DNA from: Eriocheir sinensis | Lineage: Eukaryota; Arthropoda; Malacostraca; Decapoda; Varunidae | Direction: 5' to 3' | DNA length: 64,000 bases | Assembly: GCF_024679095.1 (NCBI RefSeq) | Contig: NC_066563.1 | Span: forward strand, 711,132 to 775,131 | Shown: piece after piece, positions 44,851 through 58,110 of the stretch | How the letters are laid out: the number at the start of each line of letters is the position of its first letter | Position numbering within the stretch: the stretch's first letter is position 1 | Position numbers and translations under genes: made by a program | Notes under the pieces: generated by a model | The model's database searches: none | Told to the model about the DNA's origin: nothing | Seen by the model: the letters and a program-made list of their open reading frames with translations, nothing else

Positions 44851-45394
44851 GTTTCAGCAGAAAATGGGATATGGAGTTGGAAATCCTCTATTATGTTTGC
44901 ACTGACTCTAAAATATTAATTAGTTCCCCGTAAATGACAAAGAAAACATAATATAAGGAAAAAAAAACGAGCTAAAAGTATAAAAACTCTTCGCCTGTTT
45001 CAGTAAGCCAAACAACATCCCTTCATAAGATAAAAAAAACAACAACATCCTGAAAAAAAAGTGGGATTACAAAGAAAATAGGAAAGGGAGTTATGAGACT
45101 ATCGAAACGCCATCTTTAAGTGAGCCAGACTACATTATGACATGAGCTAAACATATCTTGCAAATAAATAAATAAAAAAACAATTAAAATGAGACAACAG
45201 GAGAATAAACACTAAAAGAAAAAGAGAAAAATGTATGAAATGTAATTGAATACGAAAAAAAAAAGAAAAGAAGACACGAGAATAAGAAATAGCAAAATTG
45301 GAAGAGAAAAATGTGTGAGTATATAAATTAAAAAATTAGAAAGTAGAAAAGAAGAAATATCAAGAAGGAAAAGAAAATCATGCAAGCGTATGCA

Positions 45395-45396
<2 letters not shown>

Positions 45397-45454
<58 letters not shown>

Positions 45455-45477
45455 GTAGTAGTAGTAGTAGTAGTAGT
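45397..45477. repeat. (TTA)n(TAG)n microsatellite
   Basis: (TTA)n lies at 45397-45453, followed directly by (TAG)n to 45477. Confidence 0.95.
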
Positions 45478-45479
45478 AT

Positions 45480-45525
45480 TGTTTTTCTTAAGCCCTTGAG
45501 CTGTCTCCTTTGCTGTAAAAAAATA
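45480..45525 (+). repeat. Dispersed element family B, short copy
   Basis: GCCCTTGAGCTGTCTCCTTT then GCTGTAAAAAA matches the 3' end of family B. Confidence 0.65.
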
Positions 45526-45826
45526 ACCAATTAAACAAAAAAATCAGAAAGCAGACAAGGTTAGCGAAAACAACAAGAGTGAAAAACAGAAACACGTGTG
45601 AGTATATAGCGTTCACTTGTGTTGCATGCAGTGGGTCAGAGAGTGCCGGGAGCTTTAGGGACGTCCGATACACTATGCAATGACGCCGCTAAATTATGAA
45701 AGTGTACTCGTAACCCGCCATAATAACCGAAAGAGTCACTCGGGACCCGGGCTTGCATCAGACGGGCGGGCGAGCAAATAGCAACCCAGCGTGGCCTAAT
45801 ACGGGGTAGACGATACGTGTCCTTTT

Positions 45827-45828
<2 letters not shown>

Positions 45829-45894
<66 letters not shown>

Positions 45895-46001
45895 CAGCAC
45901 CGTTTTCCTTAATTATCTCTGTCTCTCTGTGTCTATGTAACCATTTCCTCTTATTAGTTCTGTTTATCTACCATTTCTCTCTCTCTCTCTCTCTCTCTCT
46001 C
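45829..46001 (+). repeat. Large inverted repeat, left arm
   Basis: (CT)n, then an ~88-nt unique core (GTTCCAGCACCGTTTTCCTT ... CTCTTATTAGTTCTGTTTAT), then (CT)n. The whole arrangement recurs in reverse complement at 46680-46987 with only a few differences in the core. Confidence 0.93.
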
Positions 46002-46149
46002 CCCTCACTTTAAATACCAGTCATTTAACGCCCATTTTTCCTCCCTCCCTCCCTCCCCTCTCGTCCCCCGCCGCGCCGGAATCGAGGGTAAACACATAAA
46101 TAAATACGCCGATTGATAGCCTTGGGGGGTGTGGGGGGTGGGGGGGGAA

Positions 46150-46423
46150 GGTGAACGGGCCCCTCCATTATTATCACAGGGAGGTCGCAGACTACCATAA
46201 TAGGCGACGCGACCCAGCCTGGACGACTCCATTATCATCGCAGGGGAGGACGGGGGCACGAGTATAAAAGGGGAGACATGGACGCCCCGGGGCAGTCTGA
46301 TGGGACAAAGAAGCGGAGAGGGAACAGCGCGGGGAAGAAAATAGGGAGGAATTGATGATATACGTTTCCAGTCGTCAATAGGTCGTTTTTTTTCACCCCA
46401 AGAACGAATGTAATAGTTGTCAG
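46150..46423 (+). promoter_or_regulatory. TATA/initiator-like sequence, plus strand
   Basis: TATAAAAG lies at 46263-46270. An initiator-like GCAGTC lies at 46292-46297, so the A falls 31 bases after the first T of TATA, the usual spacing. Upstream is GC-mixed sequence with a repeated CCATTATTATCACAGGG / CCATTATCATCGCAGGG pair. A good donor CAG|GTAAAT lies at 46421-46429. It is antisense to the gene and lies in the loop of the inverted repeat. No coding region is recognised. Confidence 0.3.
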
Positions 46424-46678
46424 GTAAATGGGGAGCTTCTTTTACCGGACGATTCACTGGATAGGAACAGGAAGATTCGAGGATGTTTTTTTATAGTCTG
46501 CCTTTGAATAAAACTAAAACTAAAGAACAAAAGAAAAGAAAACGAAGACGCAGGTCATCAAAAAGCCGTCGTATTTCGCGCCTGGTCGTCCAATCACACG
46601 GCCTGACAGGTGATCAGGAAATATATTACTATCTCGTTTGGGGAAAAAAATATATAAACTATACTTTGATGACGCTAG

Positions 46679-46991
<313 letters not shown>

Positions 46992-47619
46992 AGATACAGG
47001 CAGGCAGGCAAATAGACAGATAGACATAGATAAAGAGATAAATATTGACAGAGAGATAGATAATGAGAGAAAGTTGAACAGGTAACAGGTATTCAGTTTA
47101 CATAAGTCAAGTTGGCGCTATGGAGAGAGAGTCACGTGATCATATCCAACACAAACGATGGTGAATAAAATTAGAAAAAAAAAAAAACCTCGCCCTATCC
47201 ATCACCCTCTTCTCTCTCTTGGCAAACGATTCTGACCTTTCGGAAAACTGCAGACGAGAACAAAAAACAAAACAAACAAAAAAAAAAAAAAAAAAGACGG
47301 CTCCATACACAACTGAGAAGATTAACATGAAAACTCAATAAAAGAATTAGGAGTTCATGGAAAGAGCAAAGAGTGGAAATATGTTGTTTTGCTGAAGATT
47401 CCGGGCAACCAATTAACCCCCTGAGTTGTTTTTAGATGCGAGCAATCATTTGGCTTTTATAACCTGTAGGAATAAAAAAAAAAAGAATCATTTGAAGCAG
47501 GGCCCGTGGAGTGCTTGCGATGTGCTTTTGTTGTTGCTGTGATTTCTTTCCTTTCCACGATAAATCCATTAGTAGTGTTGGCTTAAAGTGTAGAGCTGTA
47601 GTGATAATGGTAGTGGGAT

Positions 47620-47659
<40 letters not shown>

Positions 47660-47859
47660 CATGATATTAAAGCCAGCAGCAGCAACAACAACAACAACAG
47701 CATCAGCAGCCGTAGTGACCACCTCAAGGTATCTAATTTCCGTGAGAGCTCGCCTGGACGGCCGTGGAAATACTCCATAAAAATGGCAGCTTTATGGCGC
47801 CCGGGACCACCATAACGCCGGGGAGGGCCACTGTTCACGGCCCCTCGTCTGCACAGCAC

Positions 47860-48480
47860 CGCCCGTCTCCATACAGCGCCACAATGCTCCGCCTTTCCTG
47901 GTACAGCGCCATAACAATCCTCATACTCTTTCTTACGGTGCCAATCTGATCATTCCTATTTTGGGTGCTATTTTTCAGCGCCATAATGCTCCCTCATTCC
48001 TCGTACAGCGCCATAACAATCTTCATACTCTTTCTTACGGTGCCAATCTGATCATTCCTATTTTGGGTGCTATTTTCCAGCGCCATAATGCTCCCTCATT
48101 CCTCGTACAGCGCCATAACAATCTTCATACTCTTTCTTACAGTACCAATCTGATCATTTTTATTTTGGGTGCTATTTTCCGGCGCCATAATGCTCCCTCA
48201 TTCCTCGTGCGGCGCCATAACAATCCTCATACTCCTTACAGAGCCAACCAGATCTTTCATTGACTCCCTCCTTATTGGTACGGCGCCATAACAGTCTTAA
48301 TGCTCTCTCTTCTATTGCCAATCAGATCATTCGTTTAGTTCCTCAATCCTCCTAAGGCACCATAACAATCTTCATACCCTTTCTTATAGTGCCAATCAGA
48401 TCATTCGTATATTCCCTCATTTCTGGAACAGTGCCATCATCGTCTATATGCTCCTTACAGTGCCAGTCAAATCATTCCTT
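47860..48480. repeat. ~101-bp tandem repeat with CAGCGCCATAA motif
   Basis: Units combine CAGCGCCATAACAATCTTCA, TACTCTTTCTTACGGTGCCA, ATCTGATCATTCCTATTTTG and CAGCGCCATAATGCTCCCTC. Three near-identical copies are followed by decaying ones. Confidence 0.88.
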
Positions 48481-49104
48481 TCCCCTTCCACTGACAACAA
48501 CACACCCTCACTCCCTCTCCTCCCCTACACAACACTGTAACAACCTTTTTGCTCTCCCGTTTCTCCCCTTCCCTGCAGTGCCTCTTCCTTCCCCTTCCTT
48601 CCTTCCCTTCCCATTCCCCTAACAGCAACGCACCCTCATCCCTCTCCTCCCCTACACAACGCACAGCAACATCCCTTTTCGCTCTCCCCCTTCCCTCCTC
48701 TCATTTCTCTTCCTTTACTATCGACAATAATAAAAAAGAGAGACTCACTGCGGGAGGGGAAAAAAACGGAAATAAAACCCCACAAGCGAAGCCCTTTTGA
48801 TCCTCGTAAAACCTGAAATAAACCGACCTAAACCAGAATTATGGCGACCCCCGGCAATTGTATCAGCGGAGGGGCGGCGGCGTGGAGGAGGTCCCTGGGA
48901 GCTTACCGGGAACAAATGAAGAACGCAAACACGGTATCTCTCGCTGAATTACCTTAATCAGGGCAGTTTTTTGAAGTCTGTGTTTGACGGATTCACGGGA
49001 TATTAACGGCGTGTGTTTCTACTTTATTAATTTGTGCTTCTGGATGTGTTTTTTCACGGTAAAGAAGATAGAACGAGTGCTGAGGAAGAGAACAGAGCAC
49101 GGGC

Positions 49105-49295
49105 AGTATTCTTAACACACTCCGGAGCACAAGCACACATATTTAACAAGGCTTTCGGAGGCGTTTTGGGGTATTTCCAGGGGTAGTTTAATGACCTTGG
49201 TGGCAGTGTGATCCTTCTTCTGTACAATGAAAGTGAAATAACCCTCATGAAAACCCAGTTACTCATTTTCGGCCTTTGGAAATAATTGATATTAG
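49105..49295 (-). repeat. Dispersed element family A, copy 4
   Basis: On the minus strand it has GGCCGAAAATGAG, TTAAACTACC, TGGAAATACCCCAAAACGCC and GCCTTGTTAAATATGTGTGC, matching the other three copies. Confidence 0.7.
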
Positions 49296-49739
49296 AGATA
49301 GATGTGTCTGAGAATATCGACCATGATGACCAAGAAGATGCTGCCCTTAAAGAGAGAACACTTGATGCTAAAAAGACCGACCAAGTGAAAACGGTTTGAT
49401 AATTACACACGTTCTACACAGAGCAAAAAAACTAGATAACAACACCAATAAAAACAACATTGGACATTAACAAGCACACTAAAGCAATCGTGATCACTTT
49501 AACCTTTAATAAACACGGAGACGAAGCAGCGATAACAAAAGCTTTCGCAACTCCAGCATGTATAAACGTCGAAAGGGCAGTCAGTCAGTAGGCGAGCGAG
49601 GAGGATCCGACACTCAGCGCTGCGAGGAGTGATCAAATAAGGACGCGGAACAAAAGACTAACGATCGCGAACACTGAAGCGGCGTGTAAACTGTGTTATG
49701 GCGCAGGGCATGATGCGAAACGCGCCTAACGAGATAGAT

Positions 49740-49755
49740 AGAAAGATATAGATAG

Positions 49756-49823
<68 letters not shown>

Positions 49824-49976
49824 AGCGGTGGGCGGAAAAGACAGGTAAGCGGAATGGAGGAGAGAGAGAGTAAGGGAGGAAGAGAGAGGGAGAGACAGGG
49901 AGGGAGAATGCATAAGCCTGATAACAAGTAAACTGAAGTTGATTTAATTCCAAGAGATGAAATACCTTCGCACTGT

Positions 49977-50033
<57 letters not shown>

Positions 50034-50087
50034 TACCTGTCCACCCATTCATCTATCTACCTTTCTATCTCTTCGTTTTTTTCTTTT

Positions 50088-50142
<55 letters not shown>

Positions 50143-50254
50143 CTCTCTCCCCTGCCAATCATCCTCGATCCGCTTGCCTCTGTTCACTTGCTCGCCTTGT
50201 TTTGAGTTGTCAGGAAAATTTAATTGTAGGATGAACCTCTGCTGACGACTACAT

Positions 50255-50304
<50 letters not shown>

Positions 50305-50356
50305 CCCTCATACTGCAACACAACGACATATAACTTTAATTAACAAGAACATAGGT

Positions 50357-50430
<74 letters not shown>
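49740..50430. repeat. Microsatellite cluster
   Basis: (GATA)n and (GA)n at 49740-49820; (CT)n at 49980-50030, 50094-50139 and 50360-50430; (CA)n at 50257-50300. Confidence 0.95.
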
Positions 50431-50433
<3 letters not shown>

Positions 50434-51245
50434 CACCAGTATCAGAGATCATAGCCATAATAAACACGACTGAAGGCCACTGTATTGCTCTGCCTCATAT
50501 TGCTCTCCTGCCCCAAGCCGTCACCGCTTCGACACCTCCCCGCCGACACATTACAACACACACTGACGGGCTGGATGCTCGGACACATGTTTCCTATATT
50601 CCCAGCGTGTTGTTAGGGGCTGCGACATGGGACGAGGGGGTTAGGGTGTTGATGATATGGCTTTCTATTCCTCTTGGAGTGATATATTTTCGGTGTCATT
50701 TTTTTGTAGTTTTATTTTTTGGGGAATTGTTTGCTGCTTTGAGTCTGATTTCATACGGTTTTGGGGGTTCCTCTGCTGTTATTATCATTACTACTATTAG
50801 AGGAGGAAGAGATGATGATGAAGAGGAGGAGGAGGAGAGGATGACGAGAGCGAGGATAAGCCAAATAAGTAGGCGCAAAAAGAAAAGGAAGATAATATTG
50901 AGGAAGACGACGAGAAATAAAAACATGGAGGAGAAGGTAATGGATGAAAAGGAAATGGAGGAAAAAAGCGAAGTAGCAGCATTCAATTTTCTACCATTCT
51001 CTATCTCTCTATATATCTTTCTATCCATCTATTTATCTATCTATTTACCGATCTATCAATCTATCTACTCTTTTTTTCTCTCCCCTGTCAATTCTCGTCT
51101 ACCTCGAAAGATGATTATTTAGTTAAGGAAGAAATGCAACAGAGGGATGATTCAAAAGCCGTGACACAGTGTAGCTTGGTAGGTAGGACAGGTAGGCGGC
51201 ATATCAAGGTGTGCAGGGCAGGTGTGGCGTGACAAATGAAGCAGG

Positions 51246-51250
<5 letters not shown>

Positions 51251-51308
<58 letters not shown>

Positions 51309-51349
51309 GGGGTGAGTTCAAGGAAAATATATATACAGTGGTTAGAAGG

Positions 51350-51395
<46 letters not shown>
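51251..51395. repeat. (GA)n and (TG)n microsatellites
   Basis: (GA)n lies at 51251-51303 and (TG)n at 51354-51395. Confidence 0.95.
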
Positions 51396-51397
<2 letters not shown>

Positions 51398-51644
51398 CAG
51401 TGACAGTGATGATGCTGGAGTTGAGTTTGCTTTATTGTTTTTTTTAAGAATGACGGAGATAATGAAGCTTATGATGATGAAGAAGATGACAACGATAACC
51501 ATAAAAGGGACAGAAGAAAATGAAAACAACAACAACAACAAAAAAAAAAAAACAATGCAAAAAGTAACAAAGTGGAGCAACTCCCTCCCCCCCCAAAAAA
51601 AAAAAAAAGTGCCCCCTCCAAGTGTGCTCTTTCAGCGGAGGTAA

Positions 51645-51740
51645 TCCACCAATCAGGAGGCTGCAAGCTGTGGTCTAATTGGTCCGTATAATCTTTTGGC
51701 TTCCTATTGGTCGCATCTAAGCTGCCTTTTAATTGGCTGG
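51645..51740. promoter_or_regulatory. CCAAT-box cluster
   Basis: Four CCAAT/ATTGG sites lie near 51650, 51677, 51705 and 51731, about 27 bp apart. Motif evidence only. Confidence 0.25.
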
Positions 51741-51817
51741 GTCACTGAAAGACACGCAGAGACGCTGACCGATACAGAAAAGGAGAATGATGTTAGTTGT
51801 TTTCTCTTCTTTGTTTT

Positions 51818-51957
51818 TTCTGTCTGTCTGTCTGTCTGTCTTTTGTCTGTCTGTGTATCTATCTGTCCGCCTGCCTGCCTATCTAGCTTTGTCTTTTTCT
51901 GTCTAATTGTATATCTGTCTGTTTGTCTGTCTGCTTGCCTGTCTGCCTGTTTATAAA

Positions 51958-51989
<32 letters not shown>

Positions 51990-52073
51990 ATTATCTGCCT
52001 CTTTGTCTATCTGTCTGTCTGTCTGTCTAATTATCTGCCTCTTTGTCTATCTGTCTGTCTGTCTGTCTAATCA

Positions 52074-52118
<45 letters not shown>

Positions 52119-52340
52119 TTCTTTGTTTGTCTGCCTGTCTGTCTGTCTGTCTTTGTGTCTGAGCTGATGTCATTCTGTCTGGGTTTGTGTCTGGCCGCGT
52201 CACTAAGTTATAGGATGTTAGTTTGTTTGTCGGTTTGGGTATCAATGTGAATGGTTTGTCTGTCCGTCTGTCTGTCTGTCTGTTTGGGGAAGCGGGTGGG
52301 TGCGTGACTGTCTGTCTAACTGAATGTGTCTGTCTATCTG
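51818..52340. repeat. (TCTG)n-rich tetranucleotide region
   Basis: Interrupted TCTG/CTGC/TTTG tetramers run over 500 bp, with a nested block TAATTATCTGCCTCTTTGTC repeated at 51988 and 52029. Confidence 0.9.
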
Positions 52341-52482
52341 TCCGTCTGAATGTTTACCTGGTTCTCTGTTTGTTCGTTTGTCGGGATGGCTGAATATCTG
52401 TTTCTTTTTCGTAAATCTTCTTTTATCATCTGTTAATCTGTCTGTTTGCGTTTGTGTGCCTGATTGAGATATAATGATTTCG

Positions 52483-52534
<52 letters not shown>

Positions 52535-53855
52535 AAGGACACGGATGGATAAACATTCAAAACACTAATATAATTTTCGATGCGTACGACAAACACGATG
52601 AAAATGAACAAGAACGAGAGACGAAGGAGAGGAGAGAAGAGAAGCGACGATAAAACATAAAACAACAAACAACAAAGAAGGGAAATAGAAAGAATGCAAG
52701 TAAATACGAAACTCAGGAGGAGGAGGACGGGGAGGAGGAGGAGAAGGAGGGAGACTAAAGAAGATGAATGACACAAGGAACACAAGGAGAAAAAATAAAA
52801 ATAGGAGGGAAATGGAGAAGAGGAGGAGGAGGAGGAGGCTGAGGACATCTGGAACGAGCAACAACCAGGGGGAAAAAATCATCAGAACACACCTTAGACC
52901 TTACCTGAGACCACCTGAGGGCAGAGAAGGAAGGTAAGGAGGGAAGGAGAAAAGGACGAAAGGACGAAAAAAAGGGAAAGCTCAGGTGAGGAAGAATGGC
53001 TGAGAGTGAAAGTCAGAGTGAAAAAAAATGAAAGCGAGAGTGGAAAGAAAAGTAAATGAGAAGGAAAGAGGGAAAAAAAGGAGAAATAGGAGGAAATGAG
53101 GAGAGAAGGAGAGGAAACAAGAACGAAGAAAGGATAAGAAGCTGAATAATGAAGAAAGAGAGGACAGGAGGGATAGAGGGAGGAGGAGTAAAGACAAAAA
53201 AGAAGGAAGGACAGATAAGGGAAGAAGGAAGAGAGAAAAAAGAAAAGGTATTGAGGAGAGATTGACCATGGAAGAAACAGAGGATAGGAGAAATGGAGGG
53301 AAGAAAGGAAGGGAAACAGAATGAAATGGAGGGAGAAAAGAGAGAAAAAAAGGGACAGATTAGAGAAGGAGGAGAGAGAAAAGGAAAAAAATGGAGGAAT
53401 GGAATATGGAGGAAACAGAGTATAGGAGAACTGGAGGGAGGAAAGGAGGAGAGACAGAGTAATAGGAGGTAAGGAGGAGAGGAAAGGGGGAGATGAAGGA
53501 GTACGTCAGATGGAGGAAAAAGATGTGGAGGGGGAGGAAAAAAACGAGACTCATACGCGTAGGGAAAAATAATGTTAGTCAAAGAGAGAGGAGGAAAAAA
53601 GGCGGCTGAGATACATTCACTCTCTATTCTTCATTGCTTTTCCGTGTGTGTGTGCGCGGGGGAAGAGAGGAAAAGAACGGAGAGAAAGAAGAGAAGGGGT
53701 AAAGGGAGAATAAGAGGATGTCAAGAGGAATAAAATATCGAATTAAAATAAGAAAACGAAAAAATGAGAACGAGGGGAGGAGAGAGAAGCAAGGGAGAGA
53801 GAAAAGAGAGAAACAGAGGAAACAGGAAAACATGAATACGAATACTTATTTACAC

Positions 53856-53860
<5 letters not shown>

Positions 53861-53916
<56 letters not shown>

Positions 53917-54301
53917 CCACCCCATCCCCACCCCCAACACCACGCACACACATTCACAACAATACATATTCCTAGTACAGAGGCAACAAGGAAAACAAAC
54001 AACTTCTAGATTGATAAGAAAAACCAGCACACAGAAAAACATTTACGCAGAACACGAGCCAGCAACACAATGCCCTTAAAAAAAAAATAACCGTCTTCAC
54101 ACGCACCTCCCAGCCCGGTGAAGGAGCGGAAAAATGAGAGAAAAATATATTCCTGAAAATAGAAAGGTGAAAGTTGAATAGGCGAGCCTCCCCCACGACC
54201 CACCCACGGGAAAACGCTGCCTGGCAAACCCACAACAGCTGGGGGCACCTGGGGAAAATTTTTGACCCCACTCCTACATAATTTAAGTAAAAATCGATGA
54301 C

Positions 54302-54332
<31 letters not shown>

Positions 54333-54398
54333 GTCCCGTAGAAATTCCTGAATATACCTTTTTCCTTGCTGAAGAAAAACAAGAGGTACCAAAAACTA

Positions 54399-54467
<69 letters not shown>
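53861..54467. repeat. (CA)n microsatellites
   Basis: (CA)n lies at 53861-53913, 54301-54330 and 54401-54467. Confidence 0.95.
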
Positions 54468-54471
<4 letters not shown>

Positions 54472-55239
54472 TCTCTCTCTGTACAAGGAAAGCATGAAAA
54501 TGATAAGTTCTCGTCTCTGAACAGTAACTGGATGACAAAGAGAACAAGGCAGGAAGCAAGAAGAAGAAGAGGAAGCACAAAAACGATAAAAGAAGGACAC
54601 GTTAACATTCCCAAACCCTTCGCGGAACCACTAAATCACTCCTATAGAAACAAGAAAAGGGCAGCCAACAAGCACCCCATCAACCCTTCCCTCCCCTTAA
54701 ACAACACCCAAACGAAGAACGCAGCCACTGGAACGATAAAACAAAACACACGACTTTACATTTCGAAACGCTACCCCAGATTCCCATAACCTTCCTCCAT
54801 GGGTTTACTTTTCCTTTCGCTCAGCTGCCCTTATTCCCTCAATGCTTCGAAAGGGAGGGAAAAAGGGAAGTGAGAGAGAGCAAATGGGCAGGAAGCGAGA
54901 TGCGTGGGCTATTTCCCTACACGTGGGGTGGGAGAGGAAGTGAGAGAGAGAGAGAGAGAGAGGACAAGGAGAGGTAGGATGGAAAAAAGAGGGGGAGGGA
55001 TGGAGGTGAGGGCGGGAATTCGTGGACTGGAAGACTTTTTTTTTGGTGCGTTAAAGGAATGTTGTGAGGAAGGTGTTGAGGGGAGGAGAAGAATGTATGA
55101 GTGTGTTTAAAGAGGGAGGAAGAGAGAGGAGGAGGAGGAGGAGGAGGAGGAGGAGGAGAGATAACGGTTGAATGCTGTAAATGGAGAATGGAAAGAGAGA
55201 GGGAGAGAAAAAAAGGAGAGACGGAGGGGGTGAGGGTTA

Positions 55240-55271
<32 letters not shown>

Positions 55272-55364
55272 AGAATAATAATGATAATAATAAGGTCCTC
55301 CCGGCCACATCAGTATTACCTGGGCTATGACGCAGCTAATTAACAGGTAGTAATGAGCTTTCCC

Positions 55365-55366
<2 letters not shown>

Positions 55367-55420
<54 letters not shown>
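55367..55420. repeat. (GA)n microsatellite
   Basis: This is a run of about 27 units. Confidence 0.95.
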
Positions 55421-55422
<2 letters not shown>

Positions 55423-55799
55423 GAGGGGAGAGAATAATTTGCAAAAAAGACAAGACAAGAAAGAAGGGGAGGAGAAAAGTGGTCATCTACATCATTTTTT
55501 CCCCTCCTGGTCAAATGAAGAGAAGGAGGAGGAGGAGGAGGAAGAGGAAGGAGAGTAGAGAGGGAGGGAGAGAGCTTGAGGGCGAGGAAGTGGAGGAGGA
55601 GGGAATGAAGGAGGAAGAGAAGACGTTTTTTCCTCTCCAAACGTTTCCTCCTTCCCTTCCTTCACACTTTCCTCCAGAGATGGCGCGGAGGTAAACAGGA
55701 AAGAAGGAAGGAGAGGGAGCAGGAAGAGGAATCATCTCTTTTCATCTTCTTTCCTCTCCTTCGCCTCCTCCTTCTTCTATCCTTCTTTCTTATTGGGGT

Positions 55800-56290
55800 A
55801 GTTTCCTTTAGTCCCTTCCTTCCCTTCATCGGACTTGTTTCCTTCCTTCCCTTCCTTCTTCTGTCCTTCTTTCCTTCTCTTCGGACTGGCTTCCTTTATC
55901 CCCTTCCTTCCCTTCCTTCTTATCGTACTGGTTTCCTTCCTTCCCTTCCTTCTTCTGTCCTTCTTTCCTTCTCTTCGGACTGGTTTCCTTTTTCCCCTTC
56001 CTTCCCTTCCTTCTTATCGTACTGGTTTCCTTCATTCCCTTCCTTCTTCTGCCCTTCCTTCCTTCTCTTCGGACTGGCTTCCTTTTTCCCCTTCCTTCCC
56101 TTCCTTCTTATCGTACTGGTTTCCTTCATTCCCTTCCTTCTTCTGCCCTTCTTTCCTTCTCTTCGGACTGGCTTCCTTTTTCCCCTTCCTTCCCTTCCTT
56201 CTTATCGTACTGGTTTCCTTCATTCCCTTCCTTCTTCTGTCCTTGTTTCCTTCTCTTCGGACAGGTTTCCTTTATCCCCTTCCTTCACTC
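55800..56290. repeat. ~94-bp pyrimidine minisatellite
   Basis: About five copies carry CTTCGGACTGGCTTCCTTT, CTTATCGTACTGGTTTCCTT and CTTCTTCTGTCCTTCTTTCC. All are C/T-rich on the plus strand. Confidence 0.88.
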
Positions 56291-56798
56291 TTATTCCTCA
56301 TCCTCTCCATCAGGATTAAGAGACGACAAGGGAAGGTAAATCAACAATAAGTAATTAGAGTTTATATCCCTCCCGGCGCGTGGAAGTCTTATCCTCATCT
56401 TTCCCTCATCTCCCTGTAATCACACCCTCCAGCTCATCGCCTCTCTTCATCATCTCCCTCCCCTCATCTCCTGTGACACTAATACACAGCTTAAGTATAT
56501 GCCGCCCCGCCTACGTAAGCCTTAATCCTCCCTCGGCTCGTCTCAGCAACACCCATTCTTGTGACAGTAATACCTTCCCTTCTCGAGTGAATAAAATTCT
56601 TCGAACCGACGGTAATCCTCTTCGTTGTAACCTTAGAAACGGTTCTCACTAGCGCGTTGGTTGGTTGATGGTCTCTCTCCCTCGCTTAATACTCTTCATC
56701 ATCATCATCATCTTCTTCTTCATCTCCGAGAGTCTGGTAAGTGCGTGTTCTCGTCTTTGATTTGTCTGATTCTCGTCTCATTGGGTTTGTATTCCATT

Positions 56799-57420
56799 CA
56801 GTGTGTGTTGTTTTTGTAAGTTATCTCAATCTCATCCAGTGTTTGTTGTTCCTGTAAGTTATCTCAATCTCATCCAGTGTTTGTTGTTCCTGTAAGTTAT
56901 CTCAATCTCATCCAGTGTTTGTTGTTCCTGTAAGTTATCTCAATCTCATCCAGTGTTTGTTGTTCCTGTAAGTTATCTCAATCTCATCCAGTGTTTGTTG
57001 TTCCTGTAAGTTATCTCAATCTCATCCAGTGTTTGTTGTTCCTGTAAGTTATCTCAATCTCATCCAGTGTTTGTTGTTCCTGTAAGTTATCTCAATCTCA
57101 TCCAGTGTTTGTTGTTCCTGTAAGTTATCTCAATCTCATCCAGTGTTTGTTGTTCCTGTAAGTTATCTCAATCTCATCCAGTGTTTGTTGTTCCTGTAAG
57201 TTATCTCAATCTCATCCAGTGTTTGTTGTTCCTGTAAGTTATCTCAATCTCATCCAGTGTTTGTTGTTCCTGTAAGTTATCTCAATCTCATCCAGTGTTT
57301 GTTGTTCCTGTAAGTTATCTCAATCTCATCCAGTGTTTGTTGTTCCTGTAAGTTATCTCAATCTCATTCAGTGTTTGTTGTTCCTGTAAGTTATCTCAAT
57401 CTCATCCAGTGTTTGTTGTT
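56799..57420. repeat. 38-bp minisatellite, 16 full copies plus a partial
   Basis: The unit is CAGTGTTTGTTGTTCCTGTA followed by AGTTATCTCAATCTCATC. Exact 38-bp spacing holds from 56799 to 57407. Only the first copy and one boundary base near 57368 differ. The plus strand of each unit holds GTAAGT; the minus strand holds ACTTACAG. Confidence 0.97.
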
Positions 57421-57629
57421 ACCCTGCCACTCCTTCCCTATCTCCCCTTCCTTCCTCTGTACCTGTTTTTCCTTAGTATGTCTAGCACTCACTAACTCCC
57501 TTTCTCCTTATTGACCGGCTCTCTAGTTTCTCCTCGAACTCATGATGGTTTCTCGTTTTCCTCATACCCTCTCTTCCCCTTGTGCGGCTTTCTCTTGAGC
57601 TTCACTTCATCTCCCTCCCCTCGCTTCAC

Positions 57630-58110
57630 TTCCCCTCCCTTGAGACCACTTGAAACGTTCCTGGTATCCCACGCAGCGTATCTTCCCCTTACTTTCCCTG
57701 GTGATCATTTCCCTTTCCCATTTACTTTTCCTTCTAGTTTCCCTTTGAGGTCAGTTAAAATGGTCATTGTTTCCCCTTAGATTCCCCGGTGGTAAATTCA
57801 ATTCGCCTTTTACTCCTCAATCTAGTTCCCCTTGAGGCCACTTAGAATGTCCCTGTTTCCCACACAGCTTCACTACCCCTTAGATTCCCCGGTGGTAAAT
57901 TCACTTCGCCTATTATTCCCCATTTTAGTTTCTCCTTGAGGTCACTAAGAAAGTCCCTGTTTCCCACATAGCTTCATTTCCCCTTAGATTCCCCGGCATT
58001 GAGTTCATTTCGCCTTTTACTCCTCATTCTAGCTTCCCCGTGAGGCCACTTGAAATGCCCTTCGTTTACTCATAACTTCACTTCCCTTTAGTTTCCCCAG
58101 GGCTCAGTTC
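57630..58110. repeat. Diverged ~115-bp tandem repeat
   Basis: About four copies carry CCCCTTAGATTCCCCGGTGG, TTCACTTCGCCT, AGTTTCCCCTTGAGGCCACT and GTCCCTGTTTCCCACA. Confidence 0.82.

Noticed and set aside
56799..57420. CRISPR-like array
   Set aside because: The units are directly adjacent with no unique spacers, and the setting is a eukaryotic intron. It is a minisatellite.
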